From positions 1 through 45,448 of the forward strand of contig DFWY01000081.1 of the NCBI GenBank assembly GCA_002381615.1: a DNA stretch of 45,448 nt, written 5' to 3'. Of this stretch, positions 25,516-33,708 are shown in pieces. The translations under genes and the position numbers were made by a program. The DNA is from Polaromonas sp. UBA4122 (GTDB taxonomy: Bacteria; Pseudomonadota; Gammaproteobacteria; Burkholderiales; Burkholderiaceae_C). Positions within the stretch are counted from its first letter, which is position 1; each line of letters begins with the position of its first letter. The notes under the pieces were generated by a model, which searched no databases, was not told the DNA's origin, and saw nothing but the letters and a program-made list of their open reading frames with translations.

Positions 25516-26775
25516 CTAAAAAAGCTGATCAGTTGCTATTATTTCAGTAGCTGCATGTGACCGTCCTGATTGGGATACATGCCTATTTTGTTCGTAAATT
25601 GACTCTTCCCCGGCTTTTACCAGCGTGGCCGCGCGAACCCCCAGCAGGCGCAGTCGTTTGTCCAGCGGCACCCGTTTCAGGCACAGTCCCGCTATTTTCC
25701 GTATGGTTTTGGCGTCGGCTGTGAACTGCTCAAGCGTCTGGTCGCGTGTCGCGCTCTTGAAATCGTCATAGCGCAGCTTGATGCCAATGGTTTTGGCCAG
25801 ATAGCCCTTGCGCTGCAGATCGGCCGCCACCTGCTCGCACAGCCGGGTAAAAATGGCGCCCAGCTCGGCCTTGTCGCGCACCGCATGCAGGTCGCGGTCA
25901 AACGTGGTCTCGCGGCTCATGCTGACGGGTTCGCTTTCGGTCACCACCGGGCGGTCATCGCGGCCCCAGGCGGCCTCATGCATCCAGGCGCCGGTGGCTT
26001 TGCCAAAATGGGCTATCAACACGGCAGGGTCAAGTGCTGCCAGCTCGCCAATGGTGTGAATGTGCAGCCTGGCGAGCTTCTCATCGGCCTTGGGGCCAAT
26101 GCCGTTGATTTTGCGGCAGGCCAGCGGCCAGATGCTGGTTTGCAGGTCGCCCTCATGAACAATCGAAATGCCATTGGGCTTGTTGAACTCGCTGGCCATC
26201 TTGGCCAGCAGCTTGTTGGGCGCCACACCGACCGAGCAGGTCAGGCCGGTCTTGTCGAAAATGCTTTTCTGGATCAGCCGCGCCAGCACGCGGCCGCCTT
26301 CACGCTGGCCGCCCGGCACATCGGTGAAGTCGATGTAGACCTCGTCCACCCCGCGGTCCTGCATCAGCGGCGCAATCTCGGCGATGGTGCTTTTGAACAG
26401 CCGCGAGTATTTGCGTATCTCGTCAAAATCCACCGGCAGCACAATCGCTTGCGGGCACAGCTTGGCGGCCTTCATCATGCCCATGGCCGAACCCACGCCA
26501 AACTGCCGCGCCGCATAGGTCGCCGTGGTGATCACGCCGCGCCCCACATAGTCCTTGAGCAAGGGAAAGTCCGCCACGGGGATGAAGCGAAGCGCCCGCT
26601 CCCCCTGCGCCGCCAGCAACTCCTCGTCCACCCTGCGCCGCCCGCCGCCAATCACCACCGGCAAGCCCTTGAGCTGCGGATAGCGCAGCAGCTCGACCGA
26701 CGCGAAAAATGCGTCCATGTCGAGGTGGGCAATGCGGCGGAGTTTGGCGGAGGAGGAAGGAGAAAAGGCGCTCAC
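25516..26775 (-). CDS. dinB: DNA polymerase IV (Y-family)
   Basis: 419 residues. Error-prone translesion polymerase. Catalytic acidic residues are in RIAHLDMDAFFASVE (D19, D21) and DRGVDEVYIDFTDV. The HhH region is INGIGPKADEKLARLHIHTIGEL and the little-finger domain follows (SMSRETTFDRDL). Compared with E. coli there is an insertion of about 30 residues after VVIGGG (RRVDEELLAAQG to PLLKDYV), a form I associate with Burkholderiales. The last 16 residues (GRSHAATEIIATDQLF) are encoded by repeat copy E, so the native C-terminus, where the clamp-binding motif normally sits, appears to have been replaced. Confidence 0.94.
   Translation of the reverse strand: MSAFSPSSSAKLRRIAHLDMDAFFASVELLRYPQLKGLPVVIGGGRRRVDEELLAAQGERALRFIPVADFPLLKDYVGRGVITTATYAARQFGVGSAMGMMKAAKLCPQAIVLPVDFDEIRKYSRLFKSTIAEIAPLMQDRGVDEVYIDFTDVPGGQREGGRVLARLIQKSIFDKTGLTCSVGVAPNKLLAKMASEFNKPNGISIVHEGDLQTSIWPLACRKINGIGPKADEKLARLHIHTIGELAALDPAVLIAHFGKATGAWMHEAAWGRDDRPVVTESEPVSMSRETTFDRDLHAVRDKAELGAIFTRLCEQVAADLQRKGYLAKTIGIKLRYDDFKSATRDQTLEQFTADAKTIRKIAGLCLKRVPLDKRLRLLGVRAATLVKAGEESIYEQNRHVSQSGRSHAATEIIATDQLF
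25533..25584 (-). repeat. short hairpin repeat, copy E, inside the dinB 3' end
   Basis: On the minus strand: GGACGGTCACATGCAGCTAC followed by TGAAATAATAGCAA. It matches the intergenic consensus but here is translated as the last residues of DinB. The stop codon lies 15 bp beyond the element. Confidence 0.75.
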
Positions 26776-26878
26776 CCGGCAAGCATAGCGTTGATTGCGC
26801 CGGTGCTGCTTTGGGGCGCGGGTGTCGATGTTCGCTATTGCCGTCGCCCGAGCAGCACTGGTTTTTCAGTGCTGCCTT

Positions 26879-28027
26879 TTAGTACGTCCCCGGCAGCAAA
26901 ATACTTTTGTCCACCGTATTGATGTTGGTGTGCCCACAAAACGCCATGGTCAGGTCGAGTTCATTGCGGATGATCTCCAGCGCCTTGGTCACACCGGCCT
27001 CACCCAGGGCGCCCAGGCCATAGAGGAAGGCGCGGCCGATGTAGGTGCCTTTCGCGCCCAGGGCGATTGCCTTGAGAGCGTCCTGGCCGGAGCGGATGCC
27101 GCCGTCCATGTGGACCTCGATCTGCCTGCCCACGGCATCGACGATGGCGGGCAGGGCATGAATGCTGCTCTCGGCGCCGTCAAGCTGGCGGCCGCCGTGG
27201 TTGCTGACGATCAGCGCGTCGGCGCCGGAGTTGACGGCGAGCCTGGCGTCTTCCACATCCTGGATGCCCTTGAGGATGATTTTGCCGCCCCAGCGCTTCT
27301 TGATCCATTCCACGTCGCCCCAGTTGAGCGCCGGGTCGAACTGCTTGGCGGTCCATTCGGACAGGCTGCCCATGTTGTCCACGCCCTTGACGTGGCCGAC
27401 GATGTTGCCGAACTGCCGGCGTGGCGTTCCCAGCATGCCCAGGCCCCAGCGCGGCTTGGTCGCCATGTTGATCAGGTTGGCCAGGGTCGGCTTGGGCGGC
27501 GCGGACAGGCCGTTTTTCAGGTCCTTGTGGCGCTGGCCGAGAATTTGCAGGTCCAGCGTGATCATCAGGGCCGAGCAGTTGGCGGCCTTGGCGCGGTCAA
27601 TCAGGCGTTCGATGTAGTCGCGGTCTTTCATCACGTAGAGCTGGAACCAGAACGGATGGCCGTCCGTGCCCTTGGCCACGTCTTCGATGGAGCAGATGCT
27701 CATGGTGGACAGAGTGAACGGGATGCCGAATTTTTTGGCGGCCCGCGCCGCCAGGATTTCGCCATCGGCATGCTGCATGCCGGTCAGGCCCGTGGGGGCA
27801 ATGGCCACGGGCATGGCCACGTTCTGCCCGATCATGGTCGTTGCGGTGCTGCGGTTTTCCATGTTCACGGCCACGCGCTGGCGCAGCTTGATGGGCTGGA
27901 AATCGGCTTCATTGGCGCGGTAGGTGCTCTCGGTCCACGAGCCGGAATCGGCATAGTCGTAAAACATGCGGGGCACGCGTTTTTGCGCCAGAACGCGCAG
28001 GTCTTCGATGTTGGTGATCACTGTCAT
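26879..28027 (-). CDS. lldD: FMN-dependent alpha-hydroxy-acid dehydrogenase (L-lactate dehydrogenase-like)
   Basis: 382 residues. FMN-binding TIM-barrel enzyme oxidising L-lactate or a related 2-hydroxyacid and passing electrons to the quinone pool. N-terminal DLRVLAQKRVPRMFYDYADSG (in two motifs, RVPRMFYDYADSG being the family signature), FMN contacts LSTMSICSIEDVA, and the active-site motif VSNHGGRQLDGAESSIHALP with the catalytic His and Arg. ATG 28027 has AGGAGA 7 nt upstream; the frame is open further but unsupported. The symbol reflects the best family match; a mandelate- or glycolate-type substrate is not excluded. Confidence 0.88.
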   Translation of the reverse strand: MTVITNIEDLRVLAQKRVPRMFYDYADSGSWTESTYRANEADFQPIKLRQRVAVNMENRSTATTMIGQNVAMPVAIAPTGLTGMQHADGEILAARAAKKFGIPFTLSTMSICSIEDVAKGTDGHPFWFQLYVMKDRDYIERLIDRAKAANCSALMITLDLQILGQRHKDLKNGLSAPPKPTLANLINMATKPRWGLGMLGTPRRQFGNIVGHVKGVDNMGSLSEWTAKQFDPALNWGDVEWIKKRWGGKIILKGIQDVEDARLAVNSGADALIVSNHGGRQLDGAESSIHALPAIVDAVGRQIEVHMDGGIRSGQDALKAIALGAKGTYIGRAFLYGLGALGEAGVTKALEIIRNELDLTMAFCGHTNINTVDKSILLPGTY

Positions 28028-28118
28028 GTCTTGTCTCCTGAGGTGCTCAATCCTAGCGGTTTGGGCGCCGGGTCGATTGAATAAATTTTGAATGAAGCGT
28101 GGTGACGGGTAATTTATT

Positions 28119-28271
28119 TCAACAGGGCAGGGCGCGCGCAAGCTCTTCGCCGTCCGTCAGCCATCGCACGACCCGACCCTGGTCGCTGAAGCGCAGGCGT
28201 TCGAGCCTGGGCGGAATATCGGGGTCCAGCGCAATGAGGGGGCCGGAGGCGGACCTCGTGATGCGCGCCGG
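28119..28271 (-). pseudogene. remnant of penicillin-binding protein 1C C-terminal domain
   Basis: A 50-residue frame on the minus strand starting PARITRSASGPLIALDPDIPP and continuing to RWLTDGEELARALPC then TGA. The LIALDPDIPP and RWxxDGxEL motifs match the C-terminal BiPBP_C domain of PbpC, from memory of that family. Codon third positions are strongly G/C-rich, so this was real coding DNA. The rest of the domain and the transglycosylase and transpeptidase parts are absent on either side. It directly abuts the truncated ligase gene on the opposite strand. The identification is moderately confident; that it is a fragment is clear. Confidence 0.55.
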
Positions 28272-28307
28272 GCTGGCAGGCCCGGCGGCGCAATTTGCGA
28301 TGGCTGG

Positions 28308-29531
28308 TTGCAGAACGGCGACTGGGTTGACCAGGCCATTGAAACGGCCACTGAAGCGCCTATCGTTGATCGCGCGCCGGACGACCTGGCCTGGCTGTTT
28401 TACACCAGCGGCACGACGGGGCGCCCCAAAGGGGTGATGCTCACCCACCGCAACCTCATGACCATGGGGCTGGGTTATTTCAACGATGTGGACCCGATTG
28501 CGAGCCAGGACGTCATCGCCTATGCTGCGCCCATGTCGCATGGGGCCGGCATCTACGCCATCCCGCACCTCATGGCCGGAGCCCGTCATGCGGTGCCTGC
28601 CTCAGGCGGGTTTGATCCTGCCGAATTGTTCGCACTGGGCCGCGACATCGGTGCCCTGTCGCTATTTGCGGCGCCCACCATCGTCAAGCGGCTGGTGGAC
28701 CACGCCGAAGCCAACGGGGAAACGCCTGCGTCCTGTGCCGCGGCATTCAAAACCATTGTCTATGGCGGCGCGCCGATGTATGCCGCCGATATCCAGCGCG
28801 CCATGCGGGTCATGGGCGCACGCTTCGTGCAGATTTACGGCCAGGGTGAAAGCCCCATGGTGGGGACCGTCTTGTCGCGCCCTCACCTCATGGATACCCA
28901 GCACCCGCAGTATGCGGCGCGCATCGCTTCGGTGGGCGTGGCGCAAACACCCGTGCAAATCCGCGTGACCGATGCCGAGGGCCGCGACCTGGCTCTGGGG
29001 GACGTGGGTGAGGTGCTGATTCGCGGCGACAGCGTCATGGCCGGCTACTGGCGCAACCCCGGGGCGACGGCGGCGGCCCTTCGTGAGGGGTGGTTGCTGA
29101 CAGGGGATATGGGCTCACTCGACGCCAATGGTTTCCTCACCCTGAAAGACCGCAGCAAAGACCTCATCATCAGCGGCGGCTCCAACATCTACCCGCGTGA
29201 GGTCGAGGAGGCGCTGCTGCTGCATCCCGACGTGGCAGAAGCTGCGGTGGTGGGTGAACATGATGCCGAATGGGGCGAGACCGTGGTCGCGTTCGTGGTT
29301 CCCCGCGCTGGCGCCGTGCTGGACGCGCGGGCACTCGATGCTTTGTGCCTGGCGCAGATCGCGCGCTTCAAGCGGCCCAAACGCTATGAAATTATTGATG
29401 CGCTGCCCAAGAACAACTACGGCAAGGTGCTGAAAACCGAGCTGCGCCGGTGGCTGCGTAGCGCTCTCACCCAAAAGGTGAACGTGATCGAAGGCAAGAA
29501 AGCTGGATTTCATGCGGATTTACCAAAGTAA
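28308..29531 (+). pseudogene. 5'-truncated AMP-binding acyl-CoA ligase
   Basis: About 407 residues of an acyl-CoA synthetase remain, from just before the ATP-binding motif. Visible: YTSGTTGRPKGVMLTH, QIYGQGESPM, TGDMGSLDANGFLTLKDRSKD, IISGGSNIYPREVEEAL and the C-terminal catalytic lysine in PKNNYGKVLKTELRR. The N-terminal 120-140 residues of the family (substrate-binding subdomain) are missing. Upstream in-frame codons to about 28251 run straight into the antisense pbpC remnant. The only possible start is TTG 28308 with no convincing ribosome binding site. The remainder has no internal stop, so the break is recent or the product is still made. Confidence 0.75.
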
Positions 29532-29532
29532 T

Positions 29533-29557
29533 CAAGCGGTCAACTGCCGTTTCTAGG
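29533..29557 (+). repeat. copy of a 25-bp dispersed repeat
   Basis: CAAGCGGTCAACTGCCGTTT followed by CTAGG. It matches 22 of 25 bases of the segment at 37789-37813 in front of the AlgR-like gene. It begins one base after the ligase stop codon. Confidence 0.55.
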
Positions 29558-29668
29558 TTCATACCAAAGGCGCATGCACGGTCGAGGCAAGCGCTGCGGG
29601 AAGTGAAGAGGCGCGTGAAAAGACGGGCCGCAGCCCGCCTTTTAGAGATCAGTGCCTGATCGGGCGAC

Positions 29669-31162
29669 TCAGCCGAGATTCACCGGCACAAAAATCTTGG
29701 CATCCCCACGCTGGATCAGCAGCGCCACGGACTTGTCCGATTTGGCCACCACCGCCCGGACCTGTTCGATATTTTTCACCGAAATGCCGTTGACCGATAT
29801 CAGCACGTCGCCCGATTGCACGCCCGCCATGGCCGCCGGGCCGCTGGCCTGCTGCACCAGCAGACCGCCGTCAACGCCGACCTGCTGCTTTTCATCGGGT
29901 TGCAGCGGACGCAGTGCCAGGCCGAGCCTGCCGTGCTTGGACGCGTCATTATTGCTGGCCACCTGGGCCGATTTGTCATCGGCGTTGGCAAGGCGTGCCG
30001 TGAGTTCTTTCGACGCGCCCTGGCGCCAGATATCCAGCTTGACGGTGTCGCCAGGGGCCGCCAGGCCAATCAGGGCCGGTAAGTCGCCCGAAGACACGAT
30101 GGGCTGCCCATTGACTTTGCGGATCACGTCGCCCGACTGCAAGCCCGCCTTGGCGGCCGGGCTGTCTTTTTCCACTGTGGACACCAGTGCGCCTTCCGGC
30201 TTGTCCAGTTTGAAAGAGTCTGCAAAGGCCTGGTTGACTTCCTGCACAGCCACACCCAGGCGCGCATGCTCGACCTTGCCGGTGGCCACAATCTGGTTCT
30301 TGATCCTGGTCGCCACGTCGATCGGGATGGCAAACGACAGTCCCTGGTAGCCACCGCTGCGACTGTAGATCTGCGAGTTGATGCCCACCACCTCGCCACG
30401 CGTGTTGAAGAGCGGCCCGCCGGAGTTGCCGGGGTTGACGGCCACGTCGGTCTGGATGAAAGGCACGGCGCTGTCATCGGGCAATGATCGGCCCTTGGCG
30501 CTGACGACGCCAGCGGTGACGGTATTCTCAAAACCAAAAGGGGAGCCGATCGCCAGCACCCACTCGCCGACCTTGAGGTCACTGGTTTTTCCCAAGGCGA
30601 CCACCGGCAGGTTTTTGGCGTTGATCTTGAGTACCGCAATGTCGGTTTTGGCGTCGGCGCCGAGCACCTTCGCGCGGAATTCACGCCGGTCGGTTAATTT
30701 GACGGTAACTTCCTTGGCATCGCGCACCACGTGGGCATTGGTCAGGATGATGCCGTCGCTGCTGACGATAAAGCCTGAGCCCTGTACCTGCGTGGGAACT
30801 TCCTGCTGCCCGCCCATGCCATTGCCCTGTTGGCCCTGCTGGAAGCGGCGGAAAAATTCAAAGAAAGGATCGTTGGACAACGAATCACCGCCACCCTGCG
30901 CCATCTGTGATTCATCGGATACCTTGGTGGTACTGGTCACGCTGATGTTGACCACGGCCGGGCCGTAGCGTTCGGTGATCTGGGTGAAGTCTGGCAGCGC
31001 CATGGGCGTGGGGGCCATGCTGGCGGCTACCACGGCTGGCGTCTGCGCAGCGGCGGCACTGACATGCATCGCGTTGAACGCACCCACTCCAGCGCCGCCA
31101 ATGGCACCGGCGGTCAACAGCGCAATGACCAGTCGGGTACTTTTAAATGCTGTGGATTTCAT
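29669..31162 (-). CDS. periplasmic Do/HtrA-family serine protease
   Basis: 497 residues. DegP/MucD-type chaperone-protease. An N-terminal hydrophobic signal or anchor (residues 10-31) is followed by a trypsin-like domain with the triad H144 (TNAHVV), D174 (KTDIAVL) and S247 (NPGNSGGPLF), then two PDZ domains (KPEGALVSTVEKDSPAAKAG and VQQASGPAAMAGVQSGDVL in part). A Gln/Gly-rich linker (GQQGNGMGGQQ) matches the Q-linker LA loop of DegP-like proteases. AAGGA precedes ATG 31162. It lies 95 bp downstream of the kinase gene and has a PmrA/QseB-type box in that gap, so it is probably a target of the adjacent two-component system. Confidence 0.93.
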   Translation of the reverse strand: MKSTAFKSTRLVIALLTAGAIGGAGVGAFNAMHVSAAAAQTPAVVAASMAPTPMALPDFTQITERYGPAVVNISVTSTTKVSDESQMAQGGGDSLSNDPFFEFFRRFQQGQQGNGMGGQQEVPTQVQGSGFIVSSDGIILTNAHVVRDAKEVTVKLTDRREFRAKVLGADAKTDIAVLKINAKNLPVVALGKTSDLKVGEWVLAIGSPFGFENTVTAGVVSAKGRSLPDDSAVPFIQTDVAVNPGNSGGPLFNTRGEVVGINSQIYSRSGGYQGLSFAIPIDVATRIKNQIVATGKVEHARLGVAVQEVNQAFADSFKLDKPEGALVSTVEKDSPAAKAGLQSGDVIRKVNGQPIVSSGDLPALIGLAAPGDTVKLDIWRQGASKELTARLANADDKSAQVASNNDASKHGRLGLALRPLQPDEKQQVGVDGGLLVQQASGPAAMAGVQSGDVLISVNGISVKNIEQVRAVVAKSDKSVALLIQRGDAKIFVPVNLG

Positions 31163-31225
31163 GGCTGGATTCCTTGAGTTGGTGGCACACACCGGTGCCG
31201 GTACAGTCAACTATGGGGATCCCGC

Positions 31226-31242
31226 CTTAGGTGAAACTTAAA
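31226..31242 (-). promoter_or_regulatory. PmrA/QseB-type direct-repeat box upstream of the HtrA gene
   Basis: In gene direction TTTAAG-TTTCA-CCTAAG: two 6-bp half sites in the same orientation with a 5-bp spacer. It fits the YTTAAK-N5-YTTAAK box known for PmrA-like OmpR-family regulators with one mismatch. It lies 64-80 bp upstream of the start codon and is nearly identical to the box before the response-regulator gene at 33425. Confidence 0.55.
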
Positions 31243-31257
31243 CTCGCGGAAAAAGCC

Positions 31258-32730
31258 TCAGGCGCTGGCGCTGCCAGAAAATAGGACGGGCGCGGGCAGG
31301 GCAGCAGGAAAACGCACATCGACTTTCAATCCGCCCAAGCGGCTTGACTGGCCCAGCGCAAGCGTCGCGCCATGCCGCTCGGCGATGACTTTGACGATGG
31401 CCAGGCCCAGGCCGCTGCCGGTTTCGGACGGTACCTCACTGGCGCGAAAGAAGCGGTCAAAAACGCGCGGGCGGTCGCCTGGCGCGATGCCTGGTCCGCT
31501 GTCTTCAATCGTGAGTACCGGCTGCCCCTCTTGCAGGTGAAGGGATACATCCACCTGGCCGGATGCGGGCGTGTATTTGACCGCGTTGTCCAGCAAGTTG
31601 CGCAGCAAAATGCGCAAGGCCTCGCCCTGGCCATTCACCTGAACATCGGCTTGCAGGGGGTGGTTCTCTGCCAGACCCAGATCAATGTGCTTGAGTCGCG
31701 CTTGCGGCAAAAGGTCCGCAACCGCGAGCTTCACCACCTCCCGCAGATTGACCCGCTCGTCAGCGGCTGGCGCTTGGCCCCTGCCGGCCTCCTCGCGGGC
31801 CAGCAGAAGGAGCTGTTCCACCAGCCGGATGGCCCGGTCTATGCCCTGGTTCAGGCGTGCGATGCCGGCTTCACGCGCAGCCGGGTCCTCATCAGAGCGG
31901 CGCAGGGACTGCGCCTGAAGCTTCAGTGCTGTCAGCGGGGAGCGCAGCTCATGGGCGGCATCGGCCACGAAGTTCTTCTGGGCATCGAAGGCGCTGCGCA
32001 CCCTGCCGAACAGCAAATTGAGCTCGTCGACCAGCGGACGGACTTCGTCGGGCAGTCCGTCATCGCTCAGGGGTGAAAAATCGTCAGCGGCGCGGCGGGC
32101 GACCTCGCGGCGCGCGCGTTCTATCGGCGCCAGGGATCGGGTGATCACCCACCAGACTGCCAGCATCAGCAAGGGCGTGAGCAGGGCAAAAGGCAGCACC
32201 GCCCGCAGGGCAAGCGACCTGGCGCGCGCGGTGCGGGCGCTCAGGTCCTGCGCGATCTGAACGGTTTGCGATGCGGTTTGCAGCGAATAAACCCGGTAGC
32301 GGTTGCCATTGGCCTCCACGTCGGAAAAGCCCAGGACCGCCCGCGGCGGCAGTGCAGAGCGCGTTGAACGGAACAGCTGGGTGCCATCAGGCCCCCATAT
32401 CTGCACGTAAAGGTCAAAGCCGTCCGCATCGTCGCTCTCTGCCAAGGGTGACCCCAGCGGAATGCCACTGCGCATCGAGCGGGCCATCTGCTGCAGATGA
32501 TCGTCGAACAGGGCATCGGCCTGTTGCAGGGCACCCCGGTAGGCGGTCACGGCTTGCAACACAGCGACCAGCAAAATAGCCACCAGTACAAACCAGAGCA
32601 GCCGCCCGCGCAAGGAATGTGTAGCCCCCACGCTTGTCGCCTCGCGTACTACGCTGCCTCCCGAGGGGGCGTTCGCGCCTTGGGGCGGTCCGGCGGCGCT
32701 CGGGCTGTTCACTTCCTTCACTTTGTTCAT
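31258..32730 (-). CDS. sensor histidine kinase (QseC/TctE-like)
   Basis: 490 residues. Two membrane helices (about 41-62 and 176-200) flank a periplasmic sensor region of about 110 residues. HisKA has the phospho-acceptor H260 (AAHELRSPLTALK), and the ATPase domain has N-box NLLDNAVKYTP, G1 DSGPGIAPGDRPRVFDRFFR and G2 SGLGLAIVK. Its start overlaps the stop of the response regulator (ATGA), indicating coupled translation. Residues 9-39 (SPSAAGPPQGANAPSGGS and on) are not sensor-kinase sequence: they are the translation of a Comamonadaceae intergenic repeat inserted after the first codons, giving a cytoplasmic extension before helix 1. Confidence 0.93.
   Translation of the reverse strand: MNKVKEVNSPSAAGPPQGANAPSGGSVVREATSVGATHSLRGRLLWFVLVAILLVAVLQAVTAYRGALQQADALFDDHLQQMARSMRSGIPLGSPLAESDDADGFDLYVQIWGPDGTQLFRSTRSALPPRAVLGFSDVEANGNRYRVYSLQTASQTVQIAQDLSARTARARSLALRAVLPFALLTPLLMLAVWWVITRSLAPIERARREVARRAADDFSPLSDDGLPDEVRPLVDELNLLFGRVRSAFDAQKNFVADAAHELRSPLTALKLQAQSLRRSDEDPAAREAGIARLNQGIDRAIRLVEQLLLLAREEAGRGQAPAADERVNLREVVKLAVADLLPQARLKHIDLGLAENHPLQADVQVNGQGEALRILLRNLLDNAVKYTPASGQVDVSLHLQEGQPVLTIEDSGPGIAPGDRPRVFDRFFRASEVPSETGSGLGLAIVKVIAERHGATLALGQSSRLGGLKVDVRFPAALPAPVLFSGSASA
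32623..32706 (-). repeat. Comamonadaceae-type repeat captured in the kinase N-terminus
   Basis: On the plus strand, TAGCCCCCACGCTTGTCGC, then CTACGCTGCCTCCCGAGGGG and CGCCTTGGGGCGGTCCGGCG. This GC-rich unit is, from memory, one of the commonest intergenic repeats in Comamonadaceae genomes and often appears as a PPQGANAPSGGS-like peptide in predicted proteins. Here it is in frame with the kinase. Confidence 0.65.
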
Positions 32731-33386
32731 TGTTTGGAGATCAGGTAACCGAGGCCGCGCACGGTCTGTATCAGGTCGGCACCGAGTTTTTTTCGCACAC
32801 CGTGAATATAAACTTCCACCGCGTTGCTGCTGATGTCGTCCTTCCAGCTAAAGAGTTTCTCTTCGAGTTGGCTGCGCGACAGCACCACGCCGGGTCGGGC
32901 CAGCAGGGGTTCAAGCACCGCCCATTCGCGCGCCGACAGCGACACGGCTTGGCCATGGACCGTGGCTTCGCGGGTGGCCGGGTTCAGGCTGATCCCCTTG
33001 TGCTCGAACACCGGCTCGCCCCGTCCCGCGCTGCGGCGTATCAAGGCACGTATGCGGGCCAGCAGTTCGTCGGTGTCGTAAGGTTTGACCACATAGTCGT
33101 CGGCACCAGCATCAAGGCCGGCAATCCGGTCACCCACCGCATCCCGCGCCGTAGCGACCAGCACCGGCACGGTATTGCGCCGGGCACGAAGCGCCCGCAG
33201 CACCTCCAGCCCGTCCCGCCGCGGCAGGCCGAGGTCCAGCAAAACCAGGTCGTATTGCTCGCTGCGCAGGGCTTCGTCGGCCATGTGGCCGTCCCGGACC
33301 CAGTCCGCGGCGTAGTGCTGGTCGCGCAGCAGTTGCAGCACCATCTCGCCGATCATCGCGTCGTCTTCAATCAGCAGTAAACGCAT
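32727..33386 (-). CDS. OmpR-family response regulator (QseB/PmrA/TctD-like)
   Basis: 219 residues. Receiver domain with the acidic pair ED (residues 7-9), phospho-acceptor D51 (LVLLDLGLPRRDG), Thr in VLVATARD and Lys in YVVKPYDTDEL, then a C-terminal winged helix (LSAREWAVLEPLLARPG, VEVYIHGVRKKLG, IQTVRGLGYLI). The VEVYIHGVRKKLG recognition helix is typical of QseB/PmrA. It is transcribed first, with the kinase overlapping by 4 bp and the HtrA protease after it. A box of the PmrA/QseB type 39 bp upstream of its start suggests autoregulation. Confidence 0.94.
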   Translation of the reverse strand: MRLLLIEDDAMIGEMVLQLLRDQHYAADWVRDGHMADEALRSEQYDLVLLDLGLPRRDGLEVLRALRARRNTVPVLVATARDAVGDRIAGLDAGADDYVVKPYDTDELLARIRALIRRSAGRGEPVFEHKGISLNPATREATVHGQAVSLSAREWAVLEPLLARPGVVLSRSQLEEKLFSWKDDISSNAVEVYIHGVRKKLGADLIQTVRGLGYLISKQ

Positions 33387-33424
33387 TGAGGTGTCCTTGA
33401 AGCCGCACAGTATGCGATCTGGAG

Positions 33425-33441
33425 CTTAGACCAGCCTTAAA
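33425..33441 (-). promoter_or_regulatory. PmrA/QseB-type box upstream of the response-regulator gene
   Basis: In gene direction TTTAAG-GCTGG-TCTAAG, the same half sites, spacing and orientation as the box before the HtrA gene. It lies 39-55 bp upstream of the start codon, a suitable place for autoactivation by an OmpR-family regulator. Confidence 0.55.
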
Positions 33442-33637
33442 CACTGAGAACGGACGGCGCGGGCAGCAAATCAGGCGTTGGATCATCCAGCTACGCAACA
33501 GTTGCGCGCTGCTTGCATGTTGAAATGAGTTTATGCGGGGAGCTCTGAAGTTTTGCATTTAGTGACCGTGCTTGTCCTACATCACCCTTCGTGTCGGGCT
33601 GACACGCAGGCATGGCCGTTAGAGGAAAATTTATCTT

Positions 33638-33665
33638 CGGCTGGCAATCCGGTCAGCCGATTTTG
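33638..33665 (+). promoter_or_regulatory. weak hairpin in the leader of the small secreted-protein gene
   Basis: CGGCTG and CAGCCG pair around a 10-nt loop and are followed by ATTTTG, 44 bp before the start at 33709. It could be a weak attenuator or a stabilising leader structure. The rest of the 322-bp gap 33387-33708 contains only the regulator box described separately and no gene. Confidence 0.25.
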
Positions 33666-33708
33666 TCACCCGATTGCCTGTCATGGGCATGAACTTAGGA
33701 GCAACGCT

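Noticed and set aside
26795-28084. A 429-codon plus-strand frame opposite the lactate-dehydrogenase-like gene.
   Set aside because: Antisense shadow of a gene with intact catalytic motifs; no ribosome binding site or family features.
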